Assembly (NCBI GenBank): GCA_910585065.1
Contig: CAJUCG010000015.1
Coordinates: 1-29,522, forward strand
Direction: 5' to 3'
DNA: 29,522 bases
Source of the DNA: an uncultured Lachnospiraceae bacterium
GTDB taxonomy: Bacteria > Bacillota > Clostridia > Lachnospirales > Lachnospiraceae
Of this stretch, positions 7,750 to 15,641 are shown one piece after another (the stretch's first letter is position 1; every line of letters begins with the position of its first letter). Made by a program: the position numbers and the translations under genes. The notes under the pieces were generated by a model. The model was not told the origin of the DNA. It was given only the letters and a program-made list of their open reading frames with translations, and searched no databases.

Positions 7750-7847
7750 TCCCTTTCTCCTCTCTTTTCCCAAGGCATTAATTATTTAACCATTTGCCTC
7801 TCCCTCCCCAATTTATAATAGTATACTATATCTTCTGCTAAAATGCA

Positions 7848-10088
7848 CTACTTTTTTTCTGGTATTGGAATTTGCGCAATCTCACGGATACAGTCACTTA
7901 AACCAGAATAGCGTCTCTGCTCGCTCTCATTGTCAATCATCGCCTGTACCATAGAAGGGTTCCCCACGATCGTCACACAGCGTTTTGCTCTTGTTACCGC
8001 TGTGTAGAGCAGATTGCGGTTAAAAAGCATCTTTGGTCCTCCAAGCAGGGGCAAAAGCACCGCAGGATACTCGCTGCCCTGCGATTTGTGTATTGTGACT
8101 GCATATGCCAATTCAAGCTCCTCCAACTGCCCGAACGGATACTCCACCATCCTCCCCTCATCAAATTCAATGGTCATCTCTTCAGAGAAGGTATTGATCC
8201 GCCGGATAATTCCGGTATCCCCGTTAAAAACACCCTCGCCCGCCTCAATCACCGTTCCAAAACTGCTCTTGATCTCCCAGGCAAGCTGGTAATTATTTCG
8301 GATCTGCATCACCTTGTCGCCCTCGCGAAATACTGTCTGCCGGAATTCCTTCTGCTGCTTGTTCGCTGCCGGGGGATTTAGGTACTGCTGCAAAACCTTA
8401 TTCAGCCGCTCCACTCCAAGTTCTCCCTTGCGCATCGGTGTCAGCACCTGAATATCAAAAGATGCCGCCTGCACATAGCGCGGGAGTTTGTCGCGGATCA
8501 GGGCGATCAGAACCCCCGTGATCACATTGACATCCATGCGCTTCAACATAAAAAAATCCCGACTCTTATTGTCTAAATCAATTTGTTCTCCATTATTGAT
8601 TTTATGGGCATTGACAATAATATCACTCTCCGCCGCCTGTCGGAAAATTCTGGTTAAGCGCACAACGGGGAATGCCTTGGAATATATCATATCGCGCAGA
8701 ACATTGCCCGGTCCAACACTTGGAAGCTGATTTACGTCGCCCACAAAAATCAGGCGCATTCCGACAGTCACTGCCCGCAAAAGTGCGTACATCAAACTGA
8801 TATCCACCATTGACATTTCATCGATAATCAGCACGTCCGCCTCAAGCGGATTATTTTCATCGCGCTCAAACTGAGCGGGTGCCCCCTCCTCAATCCCCTT
8901 TGAAAGCTCCAGCAGCCTGTGGATTGTGCTTGCCTCATGTCCGGTAGTCTCCTTCATTCGCTTTGCTGCGCGCCCTGTCGGGGCAGCAAGCAAAATTTCC
9001 ATGCCCTCCGCCTCAAAAAAACTAATGATGGCATTTATCGTCGTGGTCTTTCCGGTGCCAGGTCCTCCAGTCAGCAAAAACACCCCACTTTTCGCCGCAG
9101 TAAGCACCGCCTGCGCCTGATTTTCCTCAAGTTCCAGCTTAAGATCCCGCTGTAGGAGAACCAGCTTTTTTTTAAGCTCCGCCTCTTTTAACGGGTAGGA
9201 AACATTCAAATCAATCAGCATCCGCGCAGTATTTAATTCCATATAATAATAGCTGGACAGATACACATAGATCTCTTTTGCCATCTCGCGGTAGATAATT
9301 TTGCGCGTCAAGAGAAGTTCTTCTAACTGCTCCTGCACTTTCTCCGGAACAATAGTTAAAAGCTGTGCCGCGCGGCAAATCAGTTCCGGAAGCGGCAGAC
9401 AAACATGTCCGCTGCCTGTCGCCTGTGCAAGCGCGTACAATATCCCTGCCCGAACACGAAATTCTGAGTCCGCACAGATCCCAACCTTTGTTGCAATCTC
9501 ATCTGCAATCTTAAATCCCACACCATGGATATCCTCCGCCAGGCGGTATGGATTTTCCAGAAGGACAGTATGCATTTTTTCCCCGTAAAATTTATATATT
9601 TTTACCGCGAGATTTGCCGAAATGCCATACTGCTGCAAAAATATCATCGCATTGCGCATCCCGCGTTTTTCCTCAAACAAAGCGGCGAAATCCTTTGCCA
9701 TCTTCTCACTGATTCCCTTGATTGTGGCAAGGCGTTCCGGCTCCTCATCCATAATGTGAAAGGTATCTTCCTTAAATACTTTTACAATGCGCGCTGCAAG
9801 CGCGGGACCGATACCCTTGATTGCCCCGGATGCCAGGTAGCGTTCCATCGCAAGCATATCCTCCGGTTCCTTGACCTCACACCGGCTTACCTGAAACTGT
9901 TCCCCATAGACCGGATGCGCTATATATCCCCCTTCTAAATGGACGTATTCGCCCTCATTAATGAACGTGAAGGTGCCGACACAGGTCACTTCCTCTTTCT
10001 TCTCATCCGAGATGGTAAGCACGGTGTAGCCATTTTCCGCGTTGCGAAATATTACTTTTTCGACATAGCCCTCCACAATTTCATCCAT
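7848..10088 (-). CDS. recD2: RecD2 family ATP-dependent DNA helicase
   Basis: RecD2 is a 5'-3' superfamily 1B DNA helicase that works without RecBC in Firmicutes and Deinococcus and helps replication-fork progress and repair. The length, 746 residues, is typical. An N-terminal OB-like region (1-75) is followed by helix-hairpin-helix repeats (KGIGPALAARIV about 91-102, KGISEKMAKDF about 124-134, HGVGFKIADEIA about 188-199). Walker A is GGPGTGKT (341-348), Walker B is IIDEMSM (421-427), and FVGDVNQLPSVGPGNVL is motif III. The C-terminal part shows YAVTIHKSQGSEY and LLYTAVTRAKR, helicase motifs V-VI. The start is preceded by GTGAGGATGAATCAGT. The neighbours comFC and yvyF follow on the same strand. 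Confidence 0.95.
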   Translation of the reverse strand: MDEIVEGYVEKVIFRNAENGYTVLTISDEKKEEVTCVGTFTFINEGEYVHLEGGYIAHPVYGEQFQVSRCEVKEPEDMLAMERYLASGAIKGIGPALAARIVKVFKEDTFHIMDEEPERLATIKGISEKMAKDFAALFEEKRGMRNAMIFLQQYGISANLAVKIYKFYGEKMHTVLLENPYRLAEDIHGVGFKIADEIATKVGICADSEFRVRAGILYALAQATGSGHVCLPLPELICRAAQLLTIVPEKVQEQLEELLLTRKIIYREMAKEIYVYLSSYYYMELNTARMLIDLNVSYPLKEAELKKKLVLLQRDLKLELEENQAQAVLTAAKSGVFLLTGGPGTGKTTTINAIISFFEAEGMEILLAAPTGRAAKRMKETTGHEASTIHRLLELSKGIEEGAPAQFERDENNPLEADVLIIDEMSMVDISLMYALLRAVTVGMRLIFVGDVNQLPSVGPGNVLRDMIYSKAFPVVRLTRIFRQAAESDIIVNAHKINNGEQIDLDNKSRDFFMLKRMDVNVITGVLIALIRDKLPRYVQAASFDIQVLTPMRKGELGVERLNKVLQQYLNPPAANKQQKEFRQTVFREGDKVMQIRNNYQLAWEIKSSFGTVIEAGEGVFNGDTGIIRRINTFSEEMTIEFDEGRMVEYPFGQLEELELAYAVTIHKSQGSEYPAVLLPLLGGPKMLFNRNLLYTAVTRAKRCVTIVGNPSMVQAMIDNESEQRRYSGLSDCIREIAQIPIPEKK

Positions 10089-10170
10089 ACTGATTCATCC
10101 TCACTAAATTTATTTAAAATTTCTGCAACAATAATTTTCAGACAAAAACTATTTTTTTCCCCATTTTTGT

Positions 10171-10200
10171 AAAGAAAGCCGGGAACCTACCGTCCCCGGC
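10171..10200 (-). terminator. Terminator of the mbl-flgF-flgG-rod protein operon
   Basis: GCCGGG (10200-10195 on the minus strand) pairs with CCCGGC (10183-10178) around an 11-base loop. A T-rich tail (TTTCTTT) follows on the minus strand. It lies 53 bases after the stop of the rod-binding gene. Confidence 0.7.
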
Positions 10201-10252
10201 CGACGAAATCTAAATTTTCAAGTTATTCTGTCTTTTCTCTACTTCTAATTTT

Positions 10253-10600
10253 TTACAATCCCTGATTGCGCTTCATCGATTCAAAAAGCTGCCTTGCAAG
10301 TCCTAATTCCCCATTGTCCACGATCGTCTTGCTGACCTGTGTGTAGAGAATATCTCCAAATTGCTCCATATAAGGATTTTCTTCCTCGTCCTCATCCTTT
10401 GGGATGGTCTTCTCCATACCCTTCAACATTTGTTCTACTAAATATGCCTCAAATTCTTTGCAGGACTCCAAAAGTTCCTCGTCGGAGGCCGCCGCAGCGT
10501 CCATCGCACGAAGCGAGGAAGAAAGTTTCTCCGCTTTTGTCGCCGACTGCGAAGTCAAAGAATTATTCAAATAATAATCAGTACCAACCGAAATCGCCAT
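10253..10600 (-). CDS. FlgJ-type rod-binding domain protein
   Basis: This 115-residue protein carries only the rod-binding domain found at the N-terminus of FlgJ, the flagellar rod assembly factor. The family pattern CKEFEAYLVEQMLKGMEKTIP is followed by an acidic insert and then by YMEQFGDILYTQVSKTIVDNGELGLARQLFESM. There is no peptidoglycan-hydrolase domain, as is common in Firmicutes. It should act in the periplasm-equivalent space to cap or scaffold the rod. The ATG at 10600 follows GAGGGAAATT; the in-frame ATG at 10612 lies within that ribosome site. It is the last gene of the mbl operon, 79 bases after flgG. Confidence 0.88.
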   Translation of the reverse strand: MAISVGTDYYLNNSLTSQSATKAEKLSSSLRAMDAAAASDEELLESCKEFEAYLVEQMLKGMEKTIPKDEDEEENPYMEQFGDILYTQVSKTIVDNGELGLARQLFESMKRNQGL

Positions 10601-10678
10601 AATTTCCCTCATTTCCTACCCTGACTTTTTTCGCCTCAAAGGGCATACCTTCACTCTGTTTTAGTGGCACAGCACCGA

Positions 10679-11539
10679 TTAGCTTCTAAGATTGTTCGCC
10701 TGCTGCAACATCTCGTCGGAGGCCTGAATCACTTTTGAATTCATCTCGTAAGCGCGCTGTGTCACAATCAGATTGACAACCTCATCCGCTGTCTGCACAT
10801 TGGATGCCTCCACATACTGCGCCACAATCCTGCTGCGCTTTAAGTTCATATCCGTCAATTCAAGCCGGGGTTCACCGGATGCGTCCGTCGCCTGAAAAAG
10901 ACTGCCGGAAAGCTTTAAAAGCCCCGCCGGGTTATTGAACTGGGTAAGGGCAAGGGTCGCTATCGTCTGAGTCGTATTGCTGCCATTTTGGGAGTATATA
11001 AGATTGCCAAACTGATCAAGGGTGCGGTTATTTGGAGTGTATGTAAGATTGCCAAACTGATCAAAGCTTAAATTTGCCGTGTCGTAGGTTGCTGGAAAGG
11101 ATATAGGCTCCCCTTCCGTATCAAGCACCGGGTATCCATCCGAACTGCAAAGCATCACAGTATCTCCATACATACCAAGTTTAAACGAACCGTTCCTTGT
11201 ATAGCCTACAGTGCCGTCCGGACGGCGCACCGAGTAAAAGCCTTCACCGTCGATCGCCGCATCCAGCCATCTGCCGGTTTCCGTCAGAGAACCCTGCGTA
11301 AAATTTGAGACGATCGATGCGACACGCACACCAAGACCTACCTGACCAATCACCGGCTTCGGATTGCCCTCATGATCGGTCACTCTTGTCTGAAGTTTTG
11401 AATAGAGCAGAGATTGAAACTCCGTCTGCTCCCTTTTATAGCCTGTTGTATTAACATTTGCCAAGTTATTTGCGATATTGTCCAGACTCGTCTGCTGTGC
11501 AATCATGCCTGACGCGCCCGTCCACAATGCTCTCATCAT
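10679..11539 (-). CDS. flgG: Flagellar distal-rod protein FlgG (FlhP-like)
   Basis: This 286-residue protein forms the distal rod of the flagellum and is exported by the flagellar type III system. The N-terminal flagellar rod signature SLDNIANNLANVNTTGYKRE (18-37), the central AAIDGEGFYSV (94-104) and YTRNGSFKL (113-121), and the C-terminal block VEASNVQTADEVVNLIVTQR (243-262) with YEMNSKVIQ are all present. An unusual feature is a tandem 15-residue repeat at about 160-174 and 175-189, both starting DQFGNL, which lengthens the middle region. The start follows AGGAGGCTAAAATT; a second ATG directly after it is also possible. The order mbl-flgF-flgG matches mbl-flhO-flhP of B. subtilis. Confidence 0.93.
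   Translation of the reverse strand: MMRALWTGASGMIAQQTSLDNIANNLANVNTTGYKREQTEFQSLLYSKLQTRVTDHEGNPKPVIGQVGLGVRVASIVSNFTQGSLTETGRWLDAAIDGEGFYSVRRPDGTVGYTRNGSFKLGMYGDTVMLCSSDGYPVLDTEGEPISFPATYDTANLSFDQFGNLTYTPNNRTLDQFGNLIYSQNGSNTTQTIATLALTQFNNPAGLLKLSGSLFQATDASGEPRLELTDMNLKRSRIVAQYVEASNVQTADEVVNLIVTQRAYEMNSKVIQASDEMLQQANNLRS
11001..11064. repeat. 45-base tandem repeat within flgG
   Basis: The 19-base sequence AGATTGCCAAACTGATCAA occurs at 11001-11019 and again at 11046-11064, a spacing of exactly 45 bases or 15 codons. The sequence between is partly diverged. It keeps the flgG frame and encodes two copies of DQFGNL(T/I)Y. Confidence 0.85.
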
Positions 11540-11608
11540 AATTTTAGCCTCCTGCTGCGACAGTCTTTACAGCGGCTTTGGCGCAGCGCAAAACCTGCCT
11601 GAAAAAAT

Positions 11609-12385
11609 TTACGAAACGCTTCCCAAAGTATTTACTGCCTTCTCCAATGTGCTGTCCACAGTTTGAACCACTTTCTGGTTCGCTTCGAATGCCCTTGTGA
11701 TCGCGATCATATTGACCATCTCCGAGACAACATTGACATTAGACTGCTCAGTAAAACCCTGGCGGACAAAACCCGTCGCCTCCTTTTCTCTGGCTCCCTG
11801 CACCGGAAAACATCTGGTCTCCCCAAATTTCTTCAGATAATCATAATCTTCAAAATCTGTTAAAACAATCGTGTTTACCAACTCGCCGTCTGCGTACACA
11901 TTGCCCCCGACATCCACCACGACCTCAGCAGCATCCGTCGGAACCTGGAGCGGTCCGCTCTCCCCTAACAGATGGTTTCCGTCGACATCCACCACATAGC
12001 CCTCCTTGGTGATGGTAAACTGTCCGGCGCGTGTGTACTGCGTTGAGGTCTGCCCATTTGCATTCGTGTACTCAATGGCAAAAAAGCCATCCCCGTCAAT
12101 AGCAAAATCAAAGGTATTTCCGCTCTCGCGAAGAGACCCCTGCTTGTAGTCAGTATAAACCTCGCCGACTTTTACACCGAAACTCATCCTGCCAATCTGT
12201 TCCTTGCGCCAATCCACGGAGGCATCACGGATCTTTACCATCAGTTGCTTGTCGAAGGACTGGCTTGTCACCCCCTCCTTCTTGTAGCCCACCGTCGCGG
12301 AGTTCGCTAAATTGTTGGCAATGACATCCAGACGGTTTTGCTCATTGCGCATTCCCGTCCATGCAGTATATAACTGTCTTACCAT
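11609..12385 (-). CDS. flgF: Flagellar proximal-rod/hook-basal-body protein (FlgF, FlhO-like)
   Basis: This 258-residue rod protein belongs to the FlgF/FlgG family. The N-terminal signature NRLDVIANNLANSATVGYKKE (17-37), the central FAIDGDGFFAIEY with TQYTRAGQFTITKEGYVVD, and the C-terminal EQSNVNVVSEMVNMIAITRAFEANQ identify it. It is shorter than flgG and lacks its central insert. Start ATG at 12385 follows AAAGGGAAAAGAA. It lies 29 bases after mbl and 69 bases before flgG, so it is in the same transcript. It would be exported by the flagellar secretion system. FlhO of B. subtilis is the best counterpart by gene order. Confidence 0.92.
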   Translation of the reverse strand: MVRQLYTAWTGMRNEQNRLDVIANNLANSATVGYKKEGVTSQSFDKQLMVKIRDASVDWRKEQIGRMSFGVKVGEVYTDYKQGSLRESGNTFDFAIDGDGFFAIEYTNANGQTSTQYTRAGQFTITKEGYVVDVDGNHLLGESGPLQVPTDAAEVVVDVGGNVYADGELVNTIVLTDFEDYDYLKKFGETRCFPVQGAREKEATGFVRQGFTEQSNVNVVSEMVNMIAITRAFEANQKVVQTVDSTLEKAVNTLGSVS

Positions 12386-12414
12386 TTCTTTTCCCTTTCT
12401 CTAAAGTGGTCTTC

Positions 12415-13410
12415 TTATTTCACTGGTTTGCTGCTGCCTAAGAATTCCACAAATTTCCCGGTGCCGATCGCCACCGCTGTCATCGGATCTTCCGCCGTCA
12501 TTGTCGTTATGCCGGTCTTCTCCTCAATCAGTTCCTCAAGCCCATAGAGTAAGCACCCGCCGCCTGTCAGCACAATCCCCCGGTCTGCGATATCCGCCGC
12601 AAGTTCCGGAGGAGTCTTCTCAAGCACACTATGCACAGCCTCGACAATCTGCGAGGTGGTTTCTCTTAACGCCTCCTCCGTTTCCTCTGAGGTCACGGAG
12701 ATCGTCTTTGGCAAGCCTGTCACCAAATTGCGCCCACGCACATCCATCGCCACGGTCTCTGACCTGCGATAGGCGGAACCAATCTTGATCTTGATATCCT
12801 CCGCCGTGCGCTCACCAATCAAAAGATTATGTTTCTTCCTCATATAGCGCACAATTGCCTCGTCAAAATCATCCCCTGCGATCTTTATCGAGGTGCTGAC
12901 CACTGTGCCGCCAAGCGAGATCACAGCGATATCCGTCGTGCCGCCGCCGATATCGACAATCATATTGCCGCAGGGTCTTGCTATATCAATTCCCGCGCCA
13001 ATAGCCGCGGCAATCGGCTCCTCAATGATCGCGACTTCTCTGGCTCCCGCCGTGTAAGTCGCATCCTCAACTGCCTTTTTCTCCACCTCTGTCACCCCGC
13101 TTGGAACACAGACGCTGATGATCGGTTTGCGGAAGCGTTGTTTGCCGACTGCCTTCTGAATAAAATATTTTAACATTTTCTCCGTCACCGTGTAGTCGGA
13201 AATCACGCCCTGGCGCAGCGGACGCACCGCTACGATATTGCCCGGTGTGCGCCCAAGCATTAAGCGCGCCTCCTCACCGATAGCCTTGATGCGGTTAGTA
13301 TCGCGGTCAAACGCCACGACCGAAGGCTCCTTTAAGACAACACCCTTGCCTCTAATATATACCAGCACGCTCGCTGTACCAAGATCGATTCCGATATCAC
13401 TTCCACTCAT
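12415..13410 (-). CDS. mbl: MreB/Mbl family actin-like cell-shape protein
   Basis: This 331-residue bacterial actin forms membrane-bound filaments that guide side-wall peptidoglycan synthesis in rod-shaped cells. The phosphate-1 loop is GIDLGTASVLVYI (7-19), followed by KGVVLKEPSVVA. The phosphate-2 motif is MIVDIGGGTTDIAVISLGG, and VLTGGGCLLYGLEELI is the adenosine motif. Length and motifs fit MreB, Mbl or MreBH alike. I choose Mbl because mbl sits beside flhO-flhP in Bacillus, and mreC/mreD are not adjacent here. Start ATG at 13410 follows AAAGGAGAAAGTT. It is the first gene of a four-gene operon with three flagellar rod genes. Confidence 0.9.
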   Translation of the reverse strand: MSGSDIGIDLGTASVLVYIRGKGVVLKEPSVVAFDRDTNRIKAIGEEARLMLGRTPGNIVAVRPLRQGVISDYTVTEKMLKYFIQKAVGKQRFRKPIISVCVPSGVTEVEKKAVEDATYTAGAREVAIIEEPIAAAIGAGIDIARPCGNMIVDIGGGTTDIAVISLGGTVVSTSIKIAGDDFDEAIVRYMRKKHNLLIGERTAEDIKIKIGSAYRRSETVAMDVRGRNLVTGLPKTISVTSEETEEALRETTSQIVEAVHSVLEKTPPELAADIADRGIVLTGGGCLLYGLEELIEEKTGITTMTAEDPMTAVAIGTGKFVEFLGSSKPVK

Positions 13411-13500
13411 AACTTTCTCCTTTCAAAAATCACATTTGTCTCTATCGTCCAATGCTTCATAATTTTAGCATTTTATCCAAATCGAAAGATACTCAATCCT

Positions 13501-13529
13501 ATTATAAACGCTATACCTGATTTTTTCAA
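13501..13529 (-). promoter_or_regulatory. Sigma-A promoter of the mbl-flagellar rod operon
   Basis: On the minus strand TTGAAA (13529-13524), a 17-base spacer, then a perfect TATAAT (13506-13501). It predicts a leader of about 85 bases before mbl. No sigma-28 box is seen, so this flagellar part may be expressed with the shape gene. Confidence 0.8.
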
Positions 13530-13612
13530 AGGAATTTTTTAAAAGTTATGAAATATTTATCATTTTCCCCGTATCTCCCTGCATTTTTCCAAATTTTTTC
13601 CAAAAAAAGCAC

Positions 13613-14746
13613 TTATCCGACTGCCAGATCAACTTGCTGAATCACGCCCGCCTGCCCATTCTCATGCAAAAATAGACCGCTCTCCCTCACCACAGCATTT
13701 GTTGAATTGTCCTTTTCCGAGTTCAGAGAAAATTTAGAAGCTACATGACCTAAATAGATCGCCCCCACTCCCGCCACGCCGAGTGCGACAAGCTTATCAT
13801 TGCCCGCCGCATCCTTTGTCCAGATCCGTAAATGATTAAAAATCTCATCATTCTCGTCAATCCAGCCATTGCCGTCCATATCAAAAACTGCCAGATCTGC
13901 AAAACCATTGCCGCTCTTTGTCCCAAACAGCTCGCTCCCGTCATTAATCTTGCCGTCCCCGTTGCGGTCGAGTGCAAGAAAGCCACATCCCTGTTCAAGA
14001 AGCGAAATATTATCCAATTTTCCATCGCAATCGATATCAAAATAAAATTTCTGATCCGACACTTCGGCTGTCCCGCCGTTTAAATTGATTACAAGAGGAT
14101 CCATAAGCTGCACTGCACCGTAATCGATCTGCACCGTGGTATGTTCTGAAAATCTTCGCGACATCTCAGCTTCAATATCAAAGTCGATCGTCCTTCCATC
14201 CGCTGTCTTGACCGTCCCCGAAGTATAAAAGGAAGTACTTTCCTTTTCCTCGTAGTAATGATGCGTTGAAAGAATCATATGTCCCCCCTGCACCTGCATA
14301 ATCTGACCCACTTCTGGCAATTCTCCAACTTCAAGCCCAAGTTCACGCATTAGTCTGCGCATTTCCTCCTGCGCTTTCTCAATCACGTCCCGGTACGACA
14401 TACGATGCGCCTTTACCGTCTGCTGCCCGGAAAAAATCATTAAAAGCTGATGCAATCCGTCGTACTCGGTTCCTCCTGCGCGAAAATACTCATCATCCTG
14501 GACTTTTATGGATACCCGCTCCATACCGCTTTGCATTCCCGTATACCATTGCATACGACCACTTTGTGATGCTAAATCTTTTGTTCCTGCCTGCTGTTCG
14601 CCATCCTTAGCCGAGGGCGTTGTAGCCGCTGTACTGCCGACAGAACGCACGGCACCGCCCCAGCTTCCATAGCCAACAGTTTGCAGATTCGTGCGGGAGA
14701 GATAATGTTTGCTCCCCATCGCAACACTGCTTGTCTGTACTATCAT
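13613..14746 (-). CDS. Calcium-binding EF-hand-like protein next to flagellar genes
   Basis: This 377-residue protein has three EF-hand-type loops: D237-S248 (DIDCDGKLDNIS), D260-E272 (DRNGDGKINDGSE, canonical) and D289-E301 (DMDGNGWIDENDE). The segment from about 250 to 330 (ELFGTKSGNGFADLAVFD, then a loop, then NHLRIWTKD) resembles a domain seen in large RTX-like and EF-hand proteins of proteobacteria. The N-terminal 230 residues have no recognised domain; they contain a helical stretch (about 115-140) and a possible beta part. There is no signal peptide. The start follows TGGAGGTGTGTAGCAT. It is a single gene with a sigma-28-like -10 upstream, suggesting co-expression with motility. Function is unknown; calcium binding is inferred from the loops. 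Confidence 0.7.
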   Translation of the reverse strand: MIVQTSSVAMGSKHYLSRTNLQTVGYGSWGGAVRSVGSTAATTPSAKDGEQQAGTKDLASQSGRMQWYTGMQSGMERVSIKVQDDEYFRAGGTEYDGLHQLLMIFSGQQTVKAHRMSYRDVIEKAQEEMRRLMRELGLEVGELPEVGQIMQVQGGHMILSTHHYYEEKESTSFYTSGTVKTADGRTIDFDIEAEMSRRFSEHTTVQIDYGAVQLMDPLVINLNGGTAEVSDQKFYFDIDCDGKLDNISLLEQGCGFLALDRNGDGKINDGSELFGTKSGNGFADLAVFDMDGNGWIDENDEIFNHLRIWTKDAAGNDKLVALGVAGVGAIYLGHVASKFSLNSEKDNSTNAVVRESGLFLHENGQAGVIQQVDLAVG

Positions 14747-14801
14747 ATGCTACACACCTCCATGTATTTTGGCAGGCACAGGCCGCCCGCCCATGCCTTA
14801 T

Positions 14802-14829
14802 ATATCGGCAGAAACAGGAAGTGACATTA
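14802..14829 (-). promoter_or_regulatory. Possible sigma-28 (flagellar sigma-D) promoter of the EF-hand gene
   Basis: On the minus strand GCCGATAT (14809-14802) is a perfect sigma-D -10 element. A partial TAAT at 14829-14826, 16 bases upstream, could serve as the -35 (TAAA expected at about 15). It lies about 55 bases before the start codon. Confidence 0.45.
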
Positions 14830-14861
14830 TAGGAAGCACAAAAGAATCTCTAATTCGCAGA

Positions 14862-14890
14862 TTGCGGGGGGAAAAAATATATGATATACT
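14862..14890 (+). promoter_or_regulatory. Sigma-A promoter of the 189-residue membrane protein
   Basis: TTGCGG (14862-14867), a 17-base spacer, then TATACT (14885-14890). Transcription would begin near 14897, about 34 bases before the ATG. Confidence 0.6.
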
Positions 14891-14930
14891 ATAAAAAATA
14901 AGATTAACCAGAGAAAGTGAGGTCTAAACT

Positions 14931-15500
14931 ATGGCGGCTTTAGGAGACAACAAGGGCAATTCCCCTCTAAATTTATTTCCCCATAAGGACGACAGAACAT
15001 ATCCCCCCTTATTTTCCAACAGTAAACCCGCTTGCACCGTGGAAGAAATGGATGCGGAGATCCGTCTCGTCGCACGCTTTCACAGCTTAATTATCTGGCG
15101 CATTCCCTTTAGTATGGCACTCCTTTGCTTTGAATTTATGTGTATCATCTGCCACCTGTATGTTCTCTCAGCAGTCTATATTCTGCTGATTGCCAATCTG
15201 CTGCCTGTAATCCTAGCACCATTTCTCGCGCCCCATATCCGCAAATCTACACCGGTGCTGCCCTTTCTTAGAAAACGCTACCACTATTCCTCCCTGCGCT
15301 ATAAAACTGCCGAACTTTCCTTTTTTATCACGGGGATGTTCTTAGTTCTCTGGCAGCTTTTTAACAGCGTCCCCGCCTACCCTGTGGCATGGCTGTACAA
15401 GTTTCCAGTGCTTTTGCTCGCCGCCTCTCTTTTCTGGCGCGTTGCTGCACCCATCATTTTTTCCATTCGCATTCGCAGAAATATGGGACTAATCGAGTAG
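14931..15500 (+). CDS. Hypothetical membrane protein with about four spans
   Basis: I do not recognise this 189-residue protein. The first 40 residues are hydrophilic, with a Pro-rich region, then a short acidic helix (EEMDAEIRLVARFHS). Four hydrophobic segments follow at about 53-75, 76-100, 125-145 and 155-175, and the C-terminus ends in a basic IRIRRNMGLIE tail. There are no Cys or His metal motifs. The positive-inside rule suggests a cytoplasmic C-terminus. The start follows GTGAGGTCTAAACT and a fitting promoter is upstream. It is a single-gene plus-strand unit between two minus-strand genes. Confidence concerns that it is a real gene; its role is unknown. Confidence 0.75.
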   Translation: MAALGDNKGNSPLNLFPHKDDRTYPPLFSNSKPACTVEEMDAEIRLVARFHSLIIWRIPFSMALLCFEFMCIICHLYVLSAVYILLIANLLPVILAPFLAPHIRKSTPVLPFLRKRYHYSSLRYKTAELSFFITGMFLVLWQLFNSVPAYPVAWLYKFPVLLLAASLFWRVAAPIIFSIRIRRNMGLIE

Positions 15501-15602
15501 GGGAAGGTTTTACCCGCCTACTCGTGCGTCAGATACCCATCCGCTCTTACTGAAATATTTCCCCTGCACCTCTGCGCACATTAGTGCCTGTGTGCATAAA
15601 AC

Positions 15603-15624
15603 AGGAGGGGATTTCTCCCCTCCT
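15603..15624 (-). terminator. Terminator of the Na/Pi cotransporter gene
   Basis: A perfect 9-pair GC-rich stem (15603-15611 with 15616-15624) closes a 4-base loop. On the minus strand it starts 18 bases after the stop codon and is followed by GTTTTATG, a short T-run. Confidence 0.65.
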
Positions 15625-15641
15625 TACAGAAATTTCCATCT

